NCBI GenBank assembly: GCA_947380835.1
Contig: CANCSL010000011.1
Span: 1-30,795 of the forward strand
Origin: Actinomycetota bacterium
GTDB lineage: Bacteria > Actinomycetota > Actinomycetes > Nanopelagicales > Nanopelagicaceae
DNA length: 30,795 bases
Direction: 5' to 3'
The notes below the pieces were generated by a model. The model did not search any database. It was not told the origin of the DNA and saw only the letters and a program-made list of their open reading frames with translations. The translations under genes and the position numbers were made by a program. Positions 1 to 8,215 of the stretch are shown here, one piece after another (position 1 is the stretch's first letter; the number at the start of each line of letters is the position of its first letter).

Positions 1-1502
1 GAGAGATCGCTTTCGCCCAACATGATTTGGGTGCGACGCGGATTGCCATACTTGGTAGAAATCTCTTCAAGTTCAACTTTAATTATTTCACGCTGCTTTG
101 CCGGGCTTGCCAGGATTTCATTGAGTTGAATGATGTCAGCCATAAGACCGTCATACTCATCATTGATCTTCTGTCGTTCCAACGCGGCAATACGTCGAAG
201 TTGCATATCCAAAATGGCGTTAGCTTGAATCTCATCGACTTCAAGTAATTTCATTAAACCGGTACGCGCTTCTTCCGAAGTTGAACTGGCCCGGATTAAA
301 GCAATAACCGCATCGAGAGCATCAAGTGCTTTGAGATAACCTAAAAGAATGTGGGCGCGTTTTTCGCGTTCGGCTAACCGATATTTGGTACGTCGGACAA
401 TGACTTCAACTTGATGTTCGATGTAATAACGAATGAACTCGTCGATGCGCAATGTGCGTGGGACACCATCGACCAAAGCCAACATATTGGCGCCAAAGGA
501 GTCTTGAAGTTGGGTATGTTTGTATAGATTATTGAGTACAACTTTAGGAATCGCATCATTTCGAAGCACGATGACTAAACGTTGCCCGAGACGTTCGTTT
601 CCTTCATCGCGGACATCGGCAATGCCTTTTACGCGACCATCTTTAACGAGTTCGGCGATTTTCAGAGCAAGGTTGTCTGGGTTAACTTGATAAGGAAGCT
701 CTGTAACAACTAAACAAGTGCGCTTGTTGATCTCTTCGATCTCAACGACAGACCGCATAATGATGGAGCCACGGCCGGTTCGATAAGCCTCTTCGATCCC
801 TTGGCGGCCAATAATCAGCGCTTTTGTGGGGAAATCTGGGCCTTTAATGATGGTGAGCAGTTTTTCCAAAAGTTCTTGTGAAGGCATATCTGGATGCTCG
901 AGAGCGAAACAAGTTCCTTCAATAACCTCGCTGAGATTATGAGGTGGAATATTGGTAGCCATACCTACCGCGATACCCGCGCTGCCATTTACTAACAGGT
1001 TAGGAAAGCGAGAAGGCAGAACAAGTGGTTCTTGAGAGCGACCGTCATAGTTAGGAACAAAATCAACAGTGTCTTCGTCGATATCTCGCATCATCTCCAT
1101 TGCGAGCGGTGCAAGACGAGCTTCGGTGTAACGCATAGCTGCGGCTGGATCGTTACCGGGTGAACCGAAGTTGCCGTTACCGTCAATTAAAGGAAAACGT
1201 AGCGACCAAAATTGAGCTAAACGAACTACGGCATCGTAAATAGCAGTGTCGCCGTGGGGGTGGTAATTACCCATGACGTCACCAACGATACGTGATGACT
1301 TGTAATAACCCTTATCAGGGCGGTAGCCCGCGTCATACATCGCATAGAGCACGCGGCGATGAACTGGTTTTAATCCATCACGAACATCAGGAAGCGCCCG
1401 TCCAACAATTACGCTCATTGCGTAATCTAGGTAGGAGCGCGCCATCTCGACCTGTAGGTCGACGGTTTCGATGCGATCGTGTGTGATCTCTGGTTCGTCC
1501 AT
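1..1502 (-). CDS. gyrA: DNA gyrase subunit A (3' part beyond window)
   Basis: Breakage-reunion subunit of DNA gyrase, which introduces negative supercoils together with GyrB. The minus strand is open from an ATG at 1502-1500 to the window edge, giving about 500 N-terminal residues; the C-terminal beta-pinwheel is outside. The N-terminus has the typical SYLDYAMSVIVGRALPDVRDG motif, then HPHGD (about residues 81-85) and RYTEARL with the active-site tyrosine at about residue 125. The position equivalent to E. coli Ser83 in the quinolone-binding helix is Thr (about residue 86), with the acidic Asp kept four residues on. Its start overlaps the gyrB stop by one base (TAATG), so the two are translationally coupled. 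Identity is certain; only the C-terminal end is unknown. Confidence 0.98.
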   Translation of the reverse strand, partial: MDEPEITHDRIETVDLQVEMARSYLDYAMSVIVGRALPDVRDGLKPVHRRVLYAMYDAGYRPDKGYYKSSRIVGDVMGNYHPHGDTAIYDAVVRLAQFWSLRFPLIDGNGNFGSPGNDPAAAMRYTEARLAPLAMEMMRDIDEDTVDFVPNYDGRSQEPLVLPSRFPNLLVNGSAGIAVGMATNIPPHNLSEVIEGTCFALEHPDMPSQELLEKLLTIIKGPDFPTKALIIGRQGIEEAYRTGRGSIIMRSVVEIEEINKRTCLVVTELPYQVNPDNLALKIAELVKDGRVKGIADVRDEGNERLGQRLVIVLRNDAIPKVVLNNLYKHTQLQDSFGANMLALVDGVPRTLRIDEFIRYYIEHQVEVIVRRTKYRLAEREKRAHILLGYLKALDALDAVIALIRASSTSEEARTGLMKLLEVDEIQANAILDMQLRRIAALERQKINDEYDGLMADIIQLNEILASPAKQREIIKVELEEISTKYGNPRRTQIMLGESDL

Positions 1503-3454
1503 TAGATATCCAAGAATCGAACGTCTTTGGCGTTACGTTGAATAAAGTTGCGGCGGAGCTCGACATCCTCGCCCATAAGTACAGAGAAGAGATCGTCGGC
1601 TGCAGCAGCGTCGTCAATGGTTACTTGGATCAGAACGCGATGCGCTGGATCCATTGTTGTGTCCCATAACTCTTTAGCCGGCATTTCACCAAGACCTTTA
1701 AAGCGTTGGATACCGTCTTCTTTGGGTAGACGCTTTCCGGCTTCGAGACCGATTTTGATGAACCCGTCGCGTTCGCGATCTGAGAAGGCGTACTGAACCG
1801 GCTCTTTTCCGCCCCACTTCAATTTATAAAGAGGTGGTTGAGCTAGATATACGTAACCGTTTTCAATTAAAGGTCTCATAAATCTAAAAAGGAGGGTGAG
1901 AAGCAAGGTACGAATATGTTGTCCGTCGACATCAGCATCTGCCATCAAAATAATTTTGTGATACCGAAGTTTGGCGGCATCAAATTCGTCATGAATACCG
2001 GTACCAAGTGCGGTGATGAGAGATTGGACTTCATTGTTCTGAAGTACGCGATCTATACGGGCTTTCTCGACGTTAAGGATCTTTCCGCGAATTGGCAGGA
2101 CCGCTTGATTGCGAGAATCACGGCCGCCTTTCGTGGAACCTCCAGCTGAATCTCCCTCAACAATATAAAGTTCACATTTTTCTGGATCGGTCCACTGACA
2201 ATCTGCCAACTTGCCGGGCATACCTCGACCTTCAAGTAAACCTTTTCGGCTGCGAGAGAGGTCGCGCGCTTTGCGAGCTGCTACACGAGCTGCTGCTGCA
2301 TCGATACTTTTGCGGACAATGTCTTTACCTTCGCTGGGGTTCTTTTCGAACCAAGCAGTGAGGTTTTCGTTCATGGCTTTTTGTGTAAAAGATTTGGCTT
2401 CGGTGTTACCAAGTTTGGTCTTCGTTTGACCTTCAAATTGTGGTTCAGCAATTTTGATAGAAACTATTGCTGTAAGACCTTCGCGAATATCGTCACCTGT
2501 GAGGCGATCTTCCTTCTTGCGAATGAAACCCCATTCTTCGCCGAACTTATTAACAATCGAAGTAAGTGCGGTGCGGAAACCTTCTTCGTGGGTTCCGCCC
2601 TCTTGAGTATTAATAGCATTTGCGAATGTGTACACGGATTCGGTGAACCCGGAATTCCATTGCATGGCAATCTCTAAGGTCATGTGAAGTTTGGGGTCAT
2701 CGTTTTCGAAAGCGATGATGGATTTGTGGGTGACGCCTTTAGAAAGGTTGAGATGTTTTACGAAATCGATAATTCCATCTTCGTAGTGGTAGCGAGCTTC
2801 GAGAGGCTCGCCTTTATCGTCGACGCGACCAGGGCGAAGATCTTTCAAGGTAAGAATTAAACCTTTGTTAAGAAACGCCATTTCGCGAAAACGGGTCGAG
2901 AGTGTTTCAAAAGAAAAATCAGTCGTGTCAAAGATTTCATGTGAAGGCCAGAAGGTGACCGTTGTTCCATGCAAAGTGGTTGCTTCACCTTTTCGAACTG
3001 GGGTTTGCGGCACGCCAAGTTTGTATTCTTGAAACCATTCAAAGCCATCGCGGCGAACTTCAACCGCAAGATCTGTACTGAGAGCGTTTACGACCGAAAT
3101 GCCGACGCCATGTAGGCCGCCAGAAACCGAATAGCCGCCGCCGCCAAATTTTCCACCTGCGTGAAGCACGGTCATGACAACCTCAAGCGCGGGCTTCTTT
3201 TCGACTGGGTGCATATCAACCGGGATGCCACGGCCGTCGTCTACAACTTTGACAGAGCCATCTGGCTGGATGGTGACGTTAATTTCGGTGCAGTAGCCAG
3301 CTAGGGCCTCATCGACTGAGTTATCAACAACCTCTTGAACTAGATGGTGGAGTCCGCGTTCGCCGGTCGAGCCGATATACATGCCGGGGCGTTTGCGGAC
3401 CGCGTCGAGCCCTTCCAAGACCGTAATAGCACTGGCGTCGTAGGACTTGGGCAA
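1502..3454 (-). CDS. gyrB: DNA gyrase subunit B
   Basis: ATPase subunit of DNA gyrase, 650 aa, a usual length for actinobacterial GyrB without insertions. The GHKL ATPase domain shows EVVDNSVDEA (41-50, general base Glu41, Asn45), DDGRG (72-76) and GLHGVG (113-118). QTKTKLGN (343-350) precedes the TOPRIM domain, with EGDSAGG (Glu434) and DADVDG (Asp506, Asp508) as metal ligands. QRFKGLGEMPAKELW near residue 583 is the C-terminal signature. The start is TTG at 3454-3452, chosen because AAGGAG lies 8 nt upstream and MPKSYDAS fits the family N-terminus. It lies 181 bp downstream of the DUF721 gene with its own promoter candidate, and is coupled to gyrA. Confidence 0.98.
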   Translation of the reverse strand: MPKSYDASAITVLEGLDAVRKRPGMYIGSTGERGLHHLVQEVVDNSVDEALAGYCTEINVTIQPDGSVKVVDDGRGIPVDMHPVEKKPALEVVMTVLHAGGKFGGGGYSVSGGLHGVGISVVNALSTDLAVEVRRDGFEWFQEYKLGVPQTPVRKGEATTLHGTTVTFWPSHEIFDTTDFSFETLSTRFREMAFLNKGLILTLKDLRPGRVDDKGEPLEARYHYEDGIIDFVKHLNLSKGVTHKSIIAFENDDPKLHMTLEIAMQWNSGFTESVYTFANAINTQEGGTHEEGFRTALTSIVNKFGEEWGFIRKKEDRLTGDDIREGLTAIVSIKIAEPQFEGQTKTKLGNTEAKSFTQKAMNENLTAWFEKNPSEGKDIVRKSIDAAAARVAARKARDLSRSRKGLLEGRGMPGKLADCQWTDPEKCELYIVEGDSAGGSTKGGRDSRNQAVLPIRGKILNVEKARIDRVLQNNEVQSLITALGTGIHDEFDAAKLRYHKIILMADADVDGQHIRTLLLTLLFRFMRPLIENGYVYLAQPPLYKLKWGGKEPVQYAFSDRERDGFIKIGLEAGKRLPKEDGIQRFKGLGEMPAKELWDTTMDPAHRVLIQVTIDDAAAADDLFSVLMGEDVELRRNFIQRNAKDVRFLDI

Positions 3455-3491
3455 CGCTCACGCTCCTTGGAAAAAGTGAAAATGGCTCAGA

Positions 3492-3520
3492 TTTAAACCT
3501 GGCCTGTTTTCAATTGTCGA
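3492..3520 (-). promoter_or_regulatory. Candidate gyrB promoter
   Basis: Read on the minus strand, TCGACA (3520-3515) and TTTAAA (3497-3492) are separated by 17 bp and lie about 40 bp upstream of the gyrB TTG. They resemble -35 and -10 elements of a primary sigma promoter. A second -10-like TAGGAT lies further upstream near 3530. The 181-bp gap, unusually long for this window, supports a separate gyrB promoter. This is pattern matching only. Confidence 0.4.
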
Positions 3521-3619
3521 TGGCGCTTATCCTATCGTGGAATTGAAATGGGGACTACCGAAAAGAGGCGTAGAGGTGCCTTATGAGGGGGTTTTATCCC
3601 TGGGTAGTGGGTAGATATT

Positions 3620-3636
3620 GAAAAGCGGCACTTTTC
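3620..3636 (-). terminator. Weak hairpin after DUF721 gene
   Basis: Six-base inverted repeat GAAAAG/CTTTTC around a 5-nt loop directly after the DUF721 stop codon. On the minus strand the 3' arm carries four T residues but there is no longer T tract. It could be a weak terminator or attenuator between the dnaA-side operon and gyrBA, or a chance repeat. Confidence 0.25.
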
Positions 3637-4088
3637 TAGTTATAGGTGTCGCGGGGACCTTTTGCGCCCCTAATAGTTCGCAGCCCCTTCTTCCAACTGG
3701 GAGCGTGTGGCCCAATCACGGAAATCTCCTCAACCAGCGCCCCTGGGGCTGAATGTGAGATGGTCTCTAAGAGTTGGGTGGAGATCATGGTGAGTTGGGT
3801 CGCCCAGGCGGTGGAGGTGGTTTGGATCGTCAATCGACCGTCTACCAAAGTCAGTGGGTTGGCATGTTCGGCTATTTCCGCGCCCACCACACTGCGCCAC
3901 TCGGTAAATAAGGTGCCTTCAGCAATCCCTTTTTTCCAGTCTCGATGGGAGACAAGTTCGGATATCGCCGAACTAAGGCTGAGTGGGTCCTCTATTTTTG
4001 CCCGGGTTTCTTCGGTTGGGTTGTTGGGGTTTTTGCGATTGTGGCTGCGGAAAGATCGATAGAGCTCGCGAGCTAGATCTTTACTCAT
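3636..4088 (-). CDS. DciA-type DUF721 protein, putative DnaB helicase operator
   Basis: 150-aa DUF721 protein. The family is DciA, the widespread helicase operator that recruits or loads replicative DnaB in bacteria lacking DnaC/DnaI; the mycobacterial homologue lies at the same place between recF and gyrB. The N-terminal third is polar (KNPNN, EETRAK). The folded core, about residues 50-115, keeps the family pattern W..G, a WRSVVGAEIAEHANP segment, then L.I.TTSTAWATQL, a KH-like fold. The ATG overlaps the recF stop by 4 bp (ATGA), so it is coupled to recF. No DnaC/DnaI-like loader occurs here, and dnaB is in the same window (28611-30011). The symbol is left blank because function is inferred from family and position. 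Confidence 0.85.
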   Translation of the reverse strand: MSKDLARELYRSFRSHNRKNPNNPTEETRAKIEDPLSLSSAISELVSHRDWKKGIAEGTLFTEWRSVVGAEIAEHANPLTLVDGRLTIQTTSTAWATQLTMISTQLLETISHSAPGALVEEISVIGPHAPSWKKGLRTIRGAKGPRDTYN

Positions 4089-5179
4089 GAAATCACCTCG
4101 GTAACACTTCCGGACTTCACACTAAATCTACGGCCTTGTAACTCTGAAGGTAAGTCGTTTTCAACTGCGACGGTAATAAATGTTTGCTCAGCCACGTGGG
4201 CAAGTTCGATCAAACGAACTCTTCGTTCTTCATCAAGCTCTGAAAAAACATCGTCGAGAATCAGAATAGGTGAGAGCCCATCTTGTTGAAGTAATTGGAA
4301 GGTGCCAAGTTTTAGCGAAAGGGCAATTGACCAAGATTCACCGTGGCTGGCATAACCCTTGACCACATGTTCACCAAGAATGAGAACTAAATCGTCTCGG
4401 TGCGGTCCTGACAAAGTTAGGCCGCGTTCGATCTCGGCGGCTCGAGTAGCCAACATTCTCTCTAGCAATTTTTGAGTGTTTGCTTCGGCGTCCAAACTGG
4501 GGTCTTCGATGCTTGACTTATATTCGATGGCCGCAGCTTTTTCTGGTGAAATCTCTTTATAAATCTCGGTAAAAATCGGAGTTAGGTCGGAGAGGGTTTT
4601 TAGCCGTGCCGCAATTATCTTCCCTCCGAAATCAGCAACTTGTGCATCCCAAGAATGTAAGGAGTCTGCCCCGGCTCTGGATTTTAAAAGTGAGTTACGT
4701 TGGCGTAGTGCTCGTTCATAATCCGAAATAATTCCCGCCATACGCGGTGACCGAAGAATGAGAAGTTGGTCAATGAATTTTCTTCGCTCGCTGGGATCAC
4801 CACGAACTAAATCTAAATCTTCAGGCGAAAAATATATTGCTTGAACTAATCCAAAAAGTTCTCTTTGGCTCCTGGTGGGGTTTTGATTAATACGAGCTCG
4901 GTTGGCTTTGTCGCCATTGATCTCGAGTTCGACCAAAATATCTCTTTCTGGATTGGTGATCTTGGCGCGCACGTATGCAGATGAGCTCCCGAGTTGCACA
5001 AGCGGTTGGTCGGAAGAGACTCGATGTGAGCTTAAAAATGAGAGATAAAGAATGGATTCAACAATATTGGTTTTGCCCTCGCCGTTTCGCCCAACAAATA
5101 TAGATATGCCAGGAGTGAGATCTAGCTCTAGGTTTTGATACGAACGAAAAGTTCCTAGAGATAGATGCGAGATAAACAC
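4085..5179 (-). CDS. recF: DNA replication and repair protein RecF
   Basis: SMC-like ABC ATPase that binds gapped DNA and helps load RecA with RecO and RecR. At 364 aa it has the family's usual size. The N-terminus MFISHLSLGTFRSYQNLEL leads into Walker A GRNGEGKTN (30-38). Further motifs are LSGPHRDDL (256-264), the degenerate ABC signature SHGESWSIALSLKLG (about 278-292) and Walker B/D-loop LILDDVFSELDEERR (306-320). It starts 15 bp after dnaN and overlaps the DUF721 gene by 4 bp, in the dnaA-dnaN-recF order shared by most bacteria. Confidence 0.97.
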   Translation of the reverse strand: MFISHLSLGTFRSYQNLELDLTPGISIFVGRNGEGKTNIVESILYLSFLSSHRVSSDQPLVQLGSSSAYVRAKITNPERDILVELEINGDKANRARINQNPTRSQRELFGLVQAIYFSPEDLDLVRGDPSERRKFIDQLLILRSPRMAGIISDYERALRQRNSLLKSRAGADSLHSWDAQVADFGGKIIAARLKTLSDLTPIFTEIYKEISPEKAAAIEYKSSIEDPSLDAEANTQKLLERMLATRAAEIERGLTLSGPHRDDLVLILGEHVVKGYASHGESWSIALSLKLGTFQLLQQDGLSPILILDDVFSELDEERRVRLIELAHVAEQTFITVAVENDLPSELQGRRFSVKSGSVTEVIS

Positions 5180-5194
5180 TTGAAGGTCGAGTGT

Positions 5195-6322
5195 TTAGGA
5201 GGTGTAGCGCATTGGCATTAGTAAGTACTTATAGCTGGCATCCGGTTCGCCTTCTGCCGAAGATTTTCCAGAGAGCACGGCGGGTTTGCTGGAACCAGTG
5301 AAAGCAATATGAACAAATGGGCTGCTAATTGCTTGCAAACCATCTGTTAAAAATGTTGGGTTGAAAGCGATATTAATGGGCTCGCCAAAATATTCAATTT
5401 CGAGTTCTTCGGTTGCTTGAGCTTCCTCGCCAGCGCCGGCTTCGAGTTGAAGTACGCCATTGCCGAACACCAATCGCAGTGGGACGGTTTTATCGGTAAC
5501 TAAAGCTACGCGTCGTACTGAATCGAGCAGAGTGCTGACTTCAATAGTTGCTTGTGAACTAGATTCTTGCGGGAGTAGATGACGAAATGGTGGGAAAGTT
5601 CCATCAAGTGTTCGTGAAGTCATTGTTTTCTCTTGTGATACAAAACCAACTAATTTTTCAGTGGAAGTACTTTGAGAAAGAGCAAAAATAACTTCAGGGC
5701 TACCCACTAATGATTTGGCAGCATCTGCCAATGTGCGGGCGCGAAGCAGTGTGGAAGTTTCGATTTCAGAATTAGTTGGGCTCCACTCAATCTCTTTAAC
5801 AGCAAGACGATAACGGTCTGTTGCGGCCAAAGTGATATGGGTTTTATTTATGTCGATATGAACGCCAGTTAAAGTAGGAAGTGAATCATCACGTCCGGCT
5901 GCGATAGCAACTTGATTAACCGCCGTTGCAAAGACATCGGTTGCAATTTTTCCTGCTGCCTCGGGTAATCCCGGCAAGGTTGGGTATTCATTCACTGACA
6001 AAGTCGGTAATGTAAATTTGGCGCTGCCAGCTGAAACTAATACGCGGGTACCGTCTAAAGTAAATGAAATTGGTTTTTGCGGTAGCGATCTAGCAATTTC
6101 AGCGAGTAGTCGGCCAGGCACTAGTACTTTTCCGGGGGTGGTGATCTCGGCGTGCAAAATAGCTTTTGTAGAAGTTTCTAAATCTGAACCAGTGAGCGTG
6201 ATGACGTCAGTAACTTCGATCATGATGCCCAGCAATGAGGTGGAGATTGGTCTGGTGGAAAGGCTGCGCGCCACCCAATTAACGGCGTCGATCAACGCTT
6301 CGCGTTCTGCAACAAACTTCAT
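5195..6322 (-). CDS. dnaN: DNA polymerase III sliding clamp (beta subunit)
   Basis: Ring-shaped processivity clamp, 375 aa, made of three similar clamp folds. The N-terminus MKFVAEREALIDAVNWVARSLSTRP and the C-terminus YKYLLMPMRYTS (the conserved P-M-R end) are typical. Central YPTLPGLPE and the TLDGTFPPFRHLLP segment near residue 240 are family signatures. The start ATG follows GAGG by about 6 nt. A 355-bp non-coding gap separates it from dnaA and contains DnaA boxes, so expression may respond to DnaA. It is followed by recF after 15 bp, probably cotranscribed. Confidence 0.98.
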   Translation of the reverse strand: MKFVAEREALIDAVNWVARSLSTRPISTSLLGIMIEVTDVITLTGSDLETSTKAILHAEITTPGKVLVPGRLLAEIARSLPQKPISFTLDGTRVLVSAGSAKFTLPTLSVNEYPTLPGLPEAAGKIATDVFATAVNQVAIAAGRDDSLPTLTGVHIDINKTHITLAATDRYRLAVKEIEWSPTNSEIETSTLLRARTLADAAKSLVGSPEVIFALSQSTSTEKLVGFVSQEKTMTSRTLDGTFPPFRHLLPQESSSQATIEVSTLLDSVRRVALVTDKTVPLRLVFGNGVLQLEAGAGEEAQATEELEIEYFGEPINIAFNPTFLTDGLQAISSPFVHIAFTGSSKPAVLSGKSSAEGEPDASYKYLLMPMRYTS

Positions 6323-6425
6323 ATCTGCCTCATTCTTAAGTGTTGGGGCGAGTCTTTCACAACTGTTCTCCCTCCCCAGCTTTTTCTATTTAATATAAGT
6401 ATTAGTAGTAACTAAAGCGTTTTTC

Positions 6426-6434
6426 TGTGGAAAA
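6426..6434 (-). promoter_or_regulatory. DnaA box, one mismatch
   Basis: TTTTCCACA on the minus strand, one change from TTATCCACA. It lies about 15-40 bp upstream of the A/T-rich probable dnaN promoter, so it could mediate DnaA control of dnaN as well as origin binding. Confidence 0.5.
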
Positions 6435-6560
6435 CCTCAAAAACCCCTTGTCGTTAAGGGAGGAAGAAGCCTCCGGCGCTTGTGGGTAGCCTTGGGATAA
6501 CTCAAACTAACTTTCTCTTTTCCAGCCAACCCCACAACCAATAAAAACCTAACCAACAAT

Positions 6561-6579
6561 TTATCCACAGTTATCCACA
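6561..6579 (+). promoter_or_regulatory. Two perfect DnaA boxes in tandem
   Basis: TTATCCACA occurs at 6561-6569 and again at 6571-6579, same orientation, one base apart. Both match the high-affinity consensus exactly. A 10-bp period puts the two sites on the same face of the helix, suited to cooperative binding. Confidence 0.88.
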
Positions 6580-6580
6580 A

Positions 6581-6603
6581 GTTACCCCCAGTCTGGGGGC
6601 AAC
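6581..6603. repeat. GC-rich inverted repeat next to the tandem DnaA boxes
   Basis: CCCCCAG (6585-6591) and CTGGGGG (6593-6599) form a 7-bp perfect stem around a single T. GTT and AAC extend it outward past one mismatch (6581-6603). It starts one base after the second tandem DnaA box. There is no T tract on either strand, so a terminator is unlikely; it could be a protein-binding palindrome or an extruding hairpin. Confidence 0.6.
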
Positions 6604-6654
6604 TATTAAGCGCAACTTCAGAGATTTCCACAATGGCGCCTTTTATCTTTTATT

Positions 6655-6672
6655 TGTCCGATATGTCCGATT
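6655..6672 (+). repeat. Tandem TGTCCGAT(A/T) repeat beside dnaA
   Basis: Two adjacent 9-mers, TGTCCGATA (6655-6663) and TGTCCGATT (6664-6672), just after the dnaA 3' end. A third copy within an 11-base identical stretch (TATGTCCGATT) lies on the other side of dnaA at 8328-8338. The function is unknown; it may be an origin-specific binding motif. Confidence 0.45.
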
Positions 6673-6693
6673 AAAAATCAGTTTTTTGACTGA
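6673..6693 (-). terminator. Weak intrinsic terminator overlapping the dnaA stop
   Basis: On the minus strand, TCAGT / ACTGA (6693-6689 and 6682-6678) form a 5-bp stem with a 6-nt loop, followed at once by TTTTT (6677-6673). The stem is short and overlaps the dnaA stop codon, so termination is likely partial at best. Confidence 0.3.
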
Positions 6694-8087
6694 AGTTTGA
6701 TCCGATTGGTTAATTCAGTGACTTGGTTATAGATCGATCGTCGCTCGGCCATAAGTTGGCGGATCTTTCGATCAGCATGCATAACCGTGGTGTGGTCGCG
6801 CCCTCCGAAGGTTTGCCCAATTTTAGGCAAAGAGAGGTCGGTGAGCTCACGACAGAGATACATCGCGATCTGGCGGGCATTAACCAAGACTCGAGAACGA
6901 GAAGTGCCACATAAGTCGTCGAGAGTAAGACTGAAATATGAAGCAGTTTGGGCCATGATCGCCGAGGAAGTGATCTCAGGTCCACCTTCGTCAGGAATTA
7001 AATCCTTTAAAACAATTTCAGCCAACCCTAAATCGACCGCTTGTCGGTTTAAAGAGGCAAAGGCGGTTACGCGAATAAGCGCACCTTCAAGTTCGCGGAT
7101 GTTGGAGGAAATTTTGCTAGCAATGTATTCCAAAACATCATCGGGAGCATTGAGTTTGTCCTGAGCAGCTTTCTTTCGCAAGATAGCAATTCGGGTTTCT
7201 AGCTCGGGAGGTTGAATATCAGTAATCAAACCCCATTCAAATCGGCTGCGAAGCCGATCTTCCAAAGTAGTCAGTTGTTTTGGTGGCCGGTCGCTAGAAA
7301 TCACTATCTGTTTATTTGCGTTATATAAAGTGTTGAAGGTGTGAAAGAACTCTTCCTGAGTACGCTCTTTATTTTCCAAGAACTGAATGTCGTCAACTAA
7401 AAGAACGTCTAAATCACGGTATCTACGTTGAAATACCGAGGCTTTATCATCGCGAATCGAGTTAATAAAGTCGTTGGTGAATTCTTCGCTGGATACATAA
7501 CGAACCCGAACCCCGCCGTATAACTCTTTTGCATAGGCGCCAATAGCGTGAAGCAGGTGGGTCTTGCCCAATCCAGATTCACCATAAATAAAAAGCGGGT
7601 TGTAAGCCTTAGCCGGCGCTTCAGCAACAGCAACAGCTGCAGCATGAGCAAATCGGTTAGAGGCGCCAATAACAAAAGTTTCAAAAATATAGCGAGGGTT
7701 GAGTTGGGTGGGCTCAGTTGGGGTGGTTGTTCCACTTCGCCCAGTTCCAGCTTTTGGCTGCGGTTCGAGGATTGGCTCAACAACCACATCCCGGATTGGC
7801 TCTACTTCCGCTTCGATACTTTCATCGACGATGACGGCAATACTGATTCGCTGCCCAAGTTTTTGAGAGAGCACTTCATTTAACGGAGCGCGCAAGCGAC
7901 TTTCTAAAACATCTTTAGCAAATCCATTAGGTGCGGCAAGAAGCAAATTAGCTCCGCCTTCAACCTGGAGTAACCCCAGTGGCTTGGTAAGCGTGAGGAA
8001 GGCTCGATGGTGTGGGGTTTCTAGAGCGATGGCCTCAATGACCGACTCCCACAACGCGGTGAGATCGATATCTTCCAGTAATGCCAC
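6678..8087 (-). CDS. dnaA: Chromosomal replication initiator DnaA
   Basis: AAA+ initiator that binds DnaA boxes at oriC and opens the origin. With the GTG at 8087-8085 it is 469 aa. I chose this start because GGGGG lies 5 nt upstream and the protein then begins VALLEDIDLTALWESV, a proper domain I start; the longer frame from a TTG at 8132 would add 15 Cys/hydrophobic residues encoded in DnaA-box DNA. Domain II is a short Pro/Thr-rich linker (about 100-130). Walker A is GESGLGKTH (169-177), Walker B LLVDDIQF (229-236), the arginine-finger region LEDRLRSRFEWG (about 275-286), and the domain IV signature DHTTVMHADRKI (431-442). DnaA-box sequences flank the gene on both sides, which suggests autoregulation. 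Confidence 0.97.
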   Translation of the reverse strand: MALLEDIDLTALWESVIEAIALETPHHRAFLTLTKPLGLLQVEGGANLLLAAPNGFAKDVLESRLRAPLNEVLSQKLGQRISIAVIVDESIEAEVEPIRDVVVEPILEPQPKAGTGRSGTTTPTEPTQLNPRYIFETFVIGASNRFAHAAAVAVAEAPAKAYNPLFIYGESGLGKTHLLHAIGAYAKELYGGVRVRYVSSEEFTNDFINSIRDDKASVFQRRYRDLDVLLVDDIQFLENKERTQEEFFHTFNTLYNANKQIVISSDRPPKQLTTLEDRLRSRFEWGLITDIQPPELETRIAILRKKAAQDKLNAPDDVLEYIASKISSNIRELEGALIRVTAFASLNRQAVDLGLAEIVLKDLIPDEGGPEITSSAIMAQTASYFSLTLDDLCGTSRSRVLVNARQIAMYLCRELTDLSLPKIGQTFGGRDHTTVMHADRKIRQLMAERRSIYNQVTELTNRIKLQSKN

Positions 8088-8141
8088 AAAAGCCCCCAAT
8101 ATTCGAACGCAACCACACAAAAACCTAAACAATCCACAAAG

Positions 8142-8150
8142 TTATCCACA
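8142..8150 (+). promoter_or_regulatory. Perfect DnaA box inside an inverted repeat
   Basis: TTATCCACA exact match. Its CCACAG is mirrored by CTGTGG one base later (8146-8151 and 8153-8158), forming a 6-bp palindrome around one C. It lies within the likely dnaA leader, 55 bp upstream of the GTG. Confidence 0.85.
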
Positions 8151-8215
8151 GCCTGTGGTCTAAACCCCACCTTTAGCGTTGGGGCGACCTCTTCCAGCCT
8201 GAAAATCCTTACTTC

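Larger units (their letters stand above)
6323..6677. other. dnaN-dnaA intergenic region with DnaA boxes (second origin segment)
   Basis: 355 bp with no convincing gene; a 64-codon minus-strand frame at 6437-6631 is judged spurious. It holds one near-consensus DnaA box on the minus strand (6426-6434, TTTTCCACA), two perfect tandem boxes (6561-6579), a GC-rich hairpin (6581-6603), a weak box-like ATTTCCACA (6624-6632) and two tandem copies of TGTCCGAT (6655-6672). An A/T-rich stretch at 6386-6412, including TATATT on the minus strand, probably holds the dnaN promoter. With 8088-8480 this makes a bipartite origin layout with dnaA in the middle, as in several Firmicutes. Confidence 0.7.

Noticed and set aside
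3646..4062. 138-codon plus-strand frame opposite the DUF721 gene
   Set aside because: It is antisense to a gene with a conserved family pattern and has no ribosome-binding site or recognisable domain.
6437..6631. 64-codon minus-strand reading frame in the dnaN-dnaA gap
   Set aside because: It runs through the tandem DnaA boxes and the GC hairpin, has no family resemblance, and the DNA signals explain the sequence better.
6787..7164. 125-codon plus-strand frame opposite dnaA
   Set aside because: It mirrors the conserved domain III/IV coding sequence; a shadow frame.
8085..8132. Longer dnaA from TTG at 8132
   Set aside because: The extra 15 residues are Cys/hydrophobic and encoded by DnaA-box-like DNA; GTG at 8087 has GGGGG 5 nt upstream and gives a normal domain I start.
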